Source: Schistocerca nitens
Taxonomy: Eukaryota; Arthropoda; Insecta; Orthoptera; Acrididae
Assembly: GCF_023898315.1 (NCBI RefSeq)
Contig: NC_064614.1
Coordinates: 375,781,348 to 375,845,347, forward strand
Length of the DNA stretch: 64,000 nucleotides
Direction of reading: 5' to 3'
Both the position numbers and the translations under genes were made by a program. A model generated the notes under the pieces. The model was given only the letters and a program-made list of their open reading frames with translations, had not been told where the DNA came from and searched no databases. Each line of letters begins with the position of its first letter. The first letter of the stretch is position 1. Positions 57,735 to 64,000 of the stretch are shown piece by piece.

Positions 57735-57992
57735 AGAGATCAGTTGATAGGACACTTCCTGTGGCATAAATTTTTTTTGAATTTGGTAATGGTATGAAGT
57801 GTGTGGGTGTTTGTGTGCGTGGGTGGGGGTGGGGGGACGAGGTGGGGGATAAGGCGGGAGACCAATGCTTGACTACAAGTTTCAAATCGATATATTTTGC
57901 GGTAATTATCAGAGGAGAAGAACGTTGAACAGGACAGAGTCGGATGGACAGGAGAATCAAACCTATTTTCGGACTGAAGACCACAACAACAA
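57735..57992 (+). repeat. RTE-type LINE 3'-end fragment
   Basis: It opens with ATCAGTTGATAGGACACTTC (C-terminal RIGHILR-like codons). It ends with TTCGGACTGAAGACCACAACAACAACAG, the same tail seen in other RTE copies. A G-rich run of about 50 bases, GTGGGTGGGGGTGGGGGG (57815 onward), lies inside it. Confidence 0.72.
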
Positions 57993-58019
57993 CAGTGAAA
58001 GAAAATATATTTTACAAAA

Positions 58020-58600
58020 TATTGTGATATCGTAGCTATTTTTCTCCGTAGTCCCCGTTCAAATGTAAACATCTGGATTAGCGCTCAACAAACTTTCCGA
58101 GGACTTTTGCACACTCAGTTGCCACGTTGCTGAACCAGTCACTATGGTCTCTGTCAGTTCGTTGTGTTTCCCTTCAGTTTGGGAAAAAAAGGGATAATAA
58201 TCACCCAGGAGGAAGTCTACGCTGTAAGGTGGATGTTTAAAAACACCCCACTTAAAGTGCCGAAGCAAATCTTATGTTAATCCAGCAGAATGCGCGGAAC
58301 CGTTATCGTGACGAGGTACAATGCTGCTGCGCAACAATCCACGCCATTCTGAACAGCTAGGTGTAGTCATTGAAGGGTCCAACAATAAGCCGCTTCATTT
58401 ATGGTCTCTCCTCTGAGAATAAAACTGATGAATAAGATGACATTTCGATTCCAAAACACAGTGGCCATTACGTTTTGGTGCTTAGAATTGGTTTTGGTTA
58501 CGTTTGGATCGTGATTCATATCATTCCAACGACTGGCACTTTGTTTCTGGACTTTTATGCGAAATCTAGACATCATCACAATTACCAACGGCGTTCAAAC
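58020..58600 (-). pseudogene. Mariner transposase relic
   Basis: On the minus strand, KHQNVMATVFWNRNVILFI precedes the second catalytic block. RHDNGSAHSAGLT (around 58300) carries the second Asp, and WGVFKHPPYSVDFLLGDYYPF ends with the third Asp. The interval between these two Asp is exactly 34 codons, one of them a stop, matching the DD34D signature of mariner. An N-terminal part and the inverted repeats are not found. Confidence 0.78.
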
Positions 58601-58612
58601 TGTCCTCACCCC

Positions 58613-58821
58613 CAGAATGAGATTTTCACTCTGCAGCGGACTGTGCGCTGATATGAAACTTCGTGGCCGATTAAAACTGTGTGCCGGAACGAGACTCAAA
58701 TCGGGATCTTTGCCTTTCGCGGGCAAGCTACCATCTGAGCTACACAAGCACGACTCACGCCCCGTCCTCACAGCTCTACTTCCACCAGTACCTCGTCTCC
58801 TACTTTCCCAACTTCACAGAA
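58613..58821 (-). repeat. tRNA-derived SINE (type 2), diverged
   Basis: It includes the AGAATGAGATTTTCACTCTGC module upstream of AAACTTCGTGGCCG, then the tRNA core with several mutations (TACCATCTGAGCTACACAAGC), then CCTCGTCTCCTACTTTCCC. It touches the long inverted repeat at 58822. Confidence 0.82.
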
Positions 58822-59425
58822 ATATTTTTTATTCAAGACAACGTTTCAATACCATTAGCTGTCATCTTCAGATCTTAAACATTTTTTGTGGTAACACATG
58901 CTCATTTTAAGCTGAACCTCACGCTGGAAATGGCAAGTGGATAAAACGCAGCACATTATAAAATTGTCCAAAATCCCATGTCCATATACATACTGTTCAC
59001 AGGTGCTTGTTATATGATACAAATACGGTACACATAGCACGTCTGTTTACATATGCTGGACACATGCTAAACAGTGCGAATCCACTTTAAATGATTGACA
59101 AGGTTGTACCTTATACACCATTTAAAGTCGATTCGCACTGTTTAGCAAGTGTCGAGCATATGTAAATAGATGTGCTGTTGTATACCGTATATGTATTATG
59201 TAACAATCATCTGTGAACAGACTGTACATGGACGTGGCCTTTTGGGTAAGGTGCTGTGTGTTTTTAAATTTTTTTTCGATGAAAAACGTTTATAATGTGG
59301 TGAGTTTTAACCGCCTGACATCTTGTGAATGAGGTTCAGTTTAAGTGAGCATGTGTTACTACAAAAAATATTTATCATCCGAAGATGACAGCTGATACCG
59401 TTGACAACGGTTTTGAATAAAACAT
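58822..59425. repeat. Long near-palindromic inverted repeat
   Basis: The left arm (58822-59093) and right arm (59119-59425) are inverted copies around a 25-base spacer. Shared words include CAGCTGTCATCTTC, AACACATGCTCA, TAAACAGTGCGAATC and CTTTAAATG. The outer ends contain AATAAA-like sequence after GATGACAGCTGATACCG. There is no coding capacity. Confidence 0.9.
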
Positions 59426-60286
59426 ATTTTGTACGGTCTTGGCTTTTGAATGTTTTTTTTTAACAATTAAAACAGATCTCCCTTCAATATTGTTATAATG
59501 AGAAAGTTCAAACATTGGTCTGAGTAACAATATCTGGATTGTAAGACTACGAATTTTCTCACGGTGGCCAAGCAAAGCCGCGGTGGCCCATTGTTCGATC
59601 TGCGTGCAGGGAGTTGGATTCGTCACGCTCAGTGATTAACTAGGGATATGCAGTGCCTAGCAGCAGACTACCTTCAACGGAGAAAACCGCTTTGCGGAAA
59701 CAGCAGGGGTTTACCGTAATTGACTTCCATAAAGGGCGTTGCTCTGGAGACTCACATCCCTTTTCTAGAGTCTCTGTGACAGACATCCTGCAGTCAGTTC
59801 AGACCAAACGACGAACCCGCTCGTTTCTAACAGGAAAGTATGAAGCCTCGTTCCCCATTTAGCAAGCCTTGTACTCTCCTCGAAAATAACCATGAAATAA
59901 TGAAATATCGCTCAGAAATATGTAACTATCATGTCACGAGGCACAGGTAGTTGAAAACCCGAAATAATAGTTATCTGCGGAATGAAGATCTCCAAGGGAC
60001 AGAGAAACGAAAGGTGCCAGATGACAAGTGCTCCATAAGAAATAGATCAAGACAGAAACAAAGCAACTGAAAATGGATTTGCAAAACCGTTGACAGAAAA
60101 TCATTTCTCGAACACAAAAAAAATGGGATATACTACTTCATCAGGAAAGAGGCAAACATGGAAATGTACAAGTAGAAACCTATCACCTCCACTCCGTTAT
60201 GTAGAAGATATTCAGCAGAATTATTACTAAGAAGGCTGTTTTTGGACAAACATTCAGTGTGCTAATTACTATATTAATACAGGGTT
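59426..60286. other. Unassigned sequence
   Basis: No motif is recognised. It includes a frame at 59653-59862 with no domain. Confidence 0.35.
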
Positions 60287-60299
60287 TATAAACATCAAC

Positions 60300-60348
60300 G
60301 CTGATGACCTCGATTTTGAGCGCCCATAAGCCCCCCCCCCCCCCCCCC
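60300..60348 (+). repeat. Ultra-short SINE tail insertion with C18 tract
   Basis: Forty-nine bases, GCTGATGACCTCG...CCCATAAG followed by 18 C, are flanked by a perfect 13-base duplication TATAAACATCAAC (60287-60299 and 60349-60361). The GACCTCG segment resembles the 3' portion of the type 3 SINE at 1735-1972. Confidence 0.6.
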
Positions 60349-60431
60349 TATAAACATCAACTGAAATTTCGATCGATGCTTGGCAGAAAACGAAACTACT
60401 ATTAAAAAGGAACATACTTCCGAAGGTTTTG

Positions 60432-60599
60432 CAAAATTATATGTATTTTGTCACGAACCGGCTTCCGGTTTTTACGTTAATCTGTTTTTTTTTTTCATGT
60501 ACCTACTTATCACATTTATCCGTGTGTTTGTGAGATTCAGTTGTCACTAGGTACCTGAGAAGCCGAAAGCCATTTCGTGACTAAACAAATATAATTTTT
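60432..60599. repeat. Short imperfect inverted repeat
   Basis: Arms 60432-60474 (AATTATATGTATTTTGTCACG, CCGGCTTCCGG) and 60559-60599 (its complement, with changes) surround an 84-base spacer. It may be a small foldback relic. Confidence 0.6.
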
Positions 60600-61563
60600 C
60601 TGAACATTAGGAAATATTTTCCTTTTAAATACTACGTACAGTGTTTTTTATAAGTTACTTTGGGGTTTCAGAGGACAAGTGTGCAAACACAAAACAACAT
60701 ATAGAAAAACGAAGCATATCAGTGAATAGAGCATCTGCCCAAGATTTTATCTCAATATGGGCACCGTTTGTAATGCGGCAAACATTAGCACGTTCCTGTA
60801 ATTCATTGCAGTGACTGACACGAATTTAATGGGAAGGAGCGAGGCACTCGTGTCTACAGATACGAACTAATTCGGTGGGATAGTAACAAAGCTGCTGATT
60901 GTTGTGCATGTTCTGAGATGCCTGCCTCCTAATGAAGCTACCCCACGGCATGTATTACGAATCGAAATTTGGAAAGATGCACTATCCACTGATACCTTTC
61001 CTTTTTGTATTCTGAAACAGTGGAGGTCCTTATGAAGTGCTATGACGACTTCTGTTGGCATGTTGCTAAACAGTTCTGAAATTGAGGTTTTACCAATATT
61101 TGGATAGTATTACGTATGCTTTCACTTCTTTTTGAAGATAAAGTTTCATTACTATGGAAATGTAAATTGAAACCAATCTGTCTGCAAAAGGTGAATCTAC
61201 TATGAACTGCGTAGGGGGGGTGGGGGGTGGGGGTTGGGGAGAGGAGCCTTAAATACATCATTGTGAAGTTCAGGGAATGAAGCCACGTCAGATAGTGATA
61301 GTCAAGCTATGCATTAACACTATACGGATGTTACACTGTTTGACATTTGCTGAGGAACAACTGACACTTGCTAGGGTATAACTGACAACTGCTATGAAAC
61401 ACCCGACCAGTGACAGTAAAAGCATATGTAGAGGGCGAGATATGTTAACTACAGCGAAGCCTGTGCACACACGCTCTGTATGCACACGGCAGTTCATGTA
61501 GTATTTGCCTGACAGAGATCGTTGTGGAACCGACTAGTGCGACATTTCGTTTGGTACGATACA
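60600..61563. other. Unassigned sequence
   Basis: No TE motif is recognised. It contains a G-rich run at about 61210-61247 (GGGGGGTGGGGGGTGGGGGTTGGGG). Confidence 0.35.
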
Positions 61564-62475
61564 TGTCTCCAAGACATCATTTGAGTTCTTACGATAATGG
61601 ACAAGCAGCTGGGCGTCTCGAAGCAAATCAAAGTGACACTACTATGGCCACAGTAATGGATGTGTTCAAAAGAGTCATGTTAAAAAGGTCGCTGGAAGTA
61701 TAAATGCTATGCAAAAGCGTGGCTTTGGTCGTAGACGGACCACCACACCGCAATGGGATCGATATTTAGCCCTAGTGGCGAAAAGGAACAGACATCTCAC
61801 TCATAGGCAGTTCGATGGAGACCTTGCCAGAACCATTTCGTGGCTATTAAATCAGGCTGGCTTATACGCTCGGAGGCCTCTTACATGTATCCCACTTCAA
61901 CCATACCATAGTCGAAAAAGATCTCGGTTGTGTATGGAACATGTTGGTTGGGATCAGCAACAGTGGTCCAGAATGTGGTTCTCCGACGAATCTTGCTTCA
62001 CTGTGGCAAGCGATTCTGGCCATCAGTTAGTGTGGAGAGACTGGGGAAAACATTACACAACAATGAATGTTCATGAAAGTCATCGGTATAACCTAAGCAT
62101 TATGATGTGGGTTTGCATTAGACACAACAGCCGAACATCGGTGTGTACCTTTCTTTGCTGTACCGTTAGAGCACAGCGGAATTGGAAGGAGATTATTCTG
62201 GATCGTGTCCATCTCTTTAGGGGTGTGGTATGTCCGACTTCTCTATATGGACGACCATGTCCGCCCTCACATGACTACCGAAGTGTCGGACACACTGGAA
62301 AGTGAAGGTATTGAATGTGCTGAATCGCCTGCGTACTTCCTGGACCTGAACGCTGTACAACATGCATGGAATTCTCTTGTCACACGTGTTTCTCAACGAA
62401 CATCCCCTCCCAGAACCGCGCAGTATCCCCAAGAACTCCTCAACATTTCGGTAGCAAGCATGAAAAACAGGTAGA
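61564..62475 (+). pseudogene. Tc1-like transposase, frameshifted, catalytic Glu lost
   Basis: The likely start MSPRHHLSSYDNGQAAGRLE (61564) runs into a stop. A shifted frame (61709-62305) carries QAGLYARRPLTCIPL and MWFSDESCFTV (first Asp). A second shift gives LYMDDHVRPH (second Asp) and AYFLDLNAVQHAW, where the family has PIEHAW. The residue 35 positions after the second Asp is Gln instead of Glu, so the triad is broken. The C-terminus VASMKNR ends at 62474. Flanking inverted repeats were not found. Confidence 0.8.
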
Positions 62476-63436
62476 ATATATGCGTTAGTGTCAGAGGAAA
62501 GCACATTCTTTACTGAGAGTCTGATATCTACCTTTTTTGTTGGAACTCTGACCTGTGTCATACGTGAACGTCATTTTTGTCTGTTAGCTTGCTTTTCCAT
62601 CTGGTGAAATCTGTAACACTTTTGGTTATTAATACACCACCCCACCTCTATTACGTATGTAATGTGTTTCATGTTGTCCATTATTGACTGCGATTATTCT
62701 TGTCCAACAATGCCTCTGTTCCTTAGCAGTTGTCAAGCAGTGTAGTACCTGTAAGGTAATATTCTTGATGGATCGCTTTATGTGCTACGAGTGACCCAAT
62801 AATTGACTGACTGCTAAATGGCGATATTGACTGAAGGCTTGAAGGCTCGGCCGATGTGCCATAAAGTTGTGCGCTGGTCTGTATATTATCAACAATGAAG
62901 AAATTCTAGAGGATGTGACTCTTTTAACCACTTTGTAATGATAACAGATCGTAGACTAGTTGGATGCAGAGCTGGAAGGAAACAATCCCACGAAACAGGT
63001 AGTCGGAAATGTTGATAACCAGATTGTATACAAGAAGAGGAACACATGCTACATTAATTTAAGCATCTTATAAAATGAAGACTACACAAACATACAGAAA
63101 AATGACTATTGTTTGACGAAATTACTTACAGAGACAGCAAAAAATCTCGTAGTTATGAAGCGAGAAAAAGAAAAAAACCTTAGAAGTGGAACAAGTCTAA
63201 TAGTAAATAGAAGACGAAAGAAACGATAATGGGAACATGATCGACTTTGCTGACTCGAACAAAGATGCTCATAAATATCTTTATATGAGAATATACAATA
63301 AAACGAGATAAGAGAATCAATTGGAATCACGAAGTGAATGATGTTGACAAAAAAATGCCAGATGGATAGACAGAACAATTCATCACTTAAGGTGGCAGAC
63401 AACACAGGAACTAGCATAAGATTACAACTTTAGTAT
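62476..63436. other. Unassigned sequence
   Basis: No motif is recognised. It may contain the 3' flank of the Tc1-like copy. Confidence 0.35.
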
Positions 63437-64000
63437 TCAAAGATTTCCTAAATATTTTGTACAATTAAAGAGATGAATCAGTAACACACCAATGCATAAA
63501 AGAATTCGGGGTATGAAGAAGCGGTAGGTGGTGGTTAATGATGACATTGTAATAGTGTTGCGGGATGGCCACTTCTGCTTCCACTGCAGCGTGTGGCTTA
63601 GGTTTTCTACATCTACATCTAAATCCATACTCCGCAAGCCACCTGACGGTGTGTGGCGGAGGGTACCCTGAGTACCTCTATCGGTTCTCCCTTCTATTCC
63701 AGTCTCGTATTGTTCGTGGAAAGAAGGATTGTATGCTTCTGTGTGGGCTCTAATCTCTCTGATTTTATACTCATGGTCTCTTCGCGAGATATACGTAGGA
63801 GGGAGCAATATACTGCTGGACTCTTCGGTGAAGGTATGTTCTCGAAACTTTAACAAAAGCCCGTACCGAGCTACTGAGCGTCTCTCCTGCAGAGTCTTCC
63901 ATTGGAGTTTATCTATCATCTCCGTAACGCTTTCGCGATTACTAAATGATCCTGTAACGAAGCGCGCTGCTCTCCGTTGGATCTTCTCTATCTCTTCTAT
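63437..64000 (-). pseudogene. Jockey/CR1-like LINE, ORF2 C-terminus, runs off the window
   Basis: The minus-strand frame is open from the window edge at 64000 through IEEIEKIQRRAARFVTGSFS to a segment with LPPTYISRRDHEYKIREIR and HTPSGGLRSMDL. The 3' tail GTAGATGTAGAAAAC lies near 63600. The family matches 27823-28405 and 22690-22926. Frame continuity to the edge means the copy may be better preserved than the other two. The RT core lies outside the window. Codons after about 63600 are tail read-through. Confidence 0.8.

Overview
This is a stretch of a very large, repeat-laden arthropod genome, most likely an orthopteran. The tRNA-derived SINEs, the RTE retrotransposon and the Tc1-like families look like those I know from Schistocerca locusts; that species-level call is from memory, not from a search. 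I found no convincing host gene. Almost everything recognisable is transposable-element (TE) sequence of different ages, much of it nested.

Layout. 0.7-2.9 kb: two decayed DNA transposons, one split by a SINE. 4.1-7.4 kb: a nearly full-length RTE-type LINE that begins with a tRNA-like segment. 8.9-17.0 kb: an LTR retrotransposon with two nearly identical LTRs, an almost intact gag and only the last codons of pol. 20-31 kb: a transposase relic, an R1/Jockey-like LINE fragment, a Tc1-like element broken by a LINE and a SINE, an internally deleted hAT element, and many SINEs. 33-46 kb: RTE fragments that may be one old copy, cut apart by a SINE, a mariner relic and a Ty3/gypsy element, which itself carries a second gypsy element and a Tc1 fragment. 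49.6-51.8 kb: a Tc1-like relic holding a SINE and a solo LTR. 54.2-57.7 kb: a minus-strand RTE LINE into which a complete Tc1-like transposon with an intact 340-residue transposase has inserted. 58-64 kb: mariner and Tc1-like pseudogenes, a long near-palindromic inverted repeat, a tiny truncated SINE with a C-tract, and a LINE 3' end that runs off the window.

How the parts relate. LINEs provide the kind of machinery that could mobilise the SINEs, most of which show clean target-site duplications. The gag-bearing LTR element lacks pol and would need it in trans. The only apparently complete protein gene is the Tc1-like transposase at 54926-55948. Three stretches stand out as not obviously TE-derived: a TAAT-rich block near 24.1-24.35 kb and GC/CpG-rich blocks near 3.4-3.5 kb and 52.0-52.35 kb. 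They could be regulatory or exonic, but the sequence alone does not establish this.
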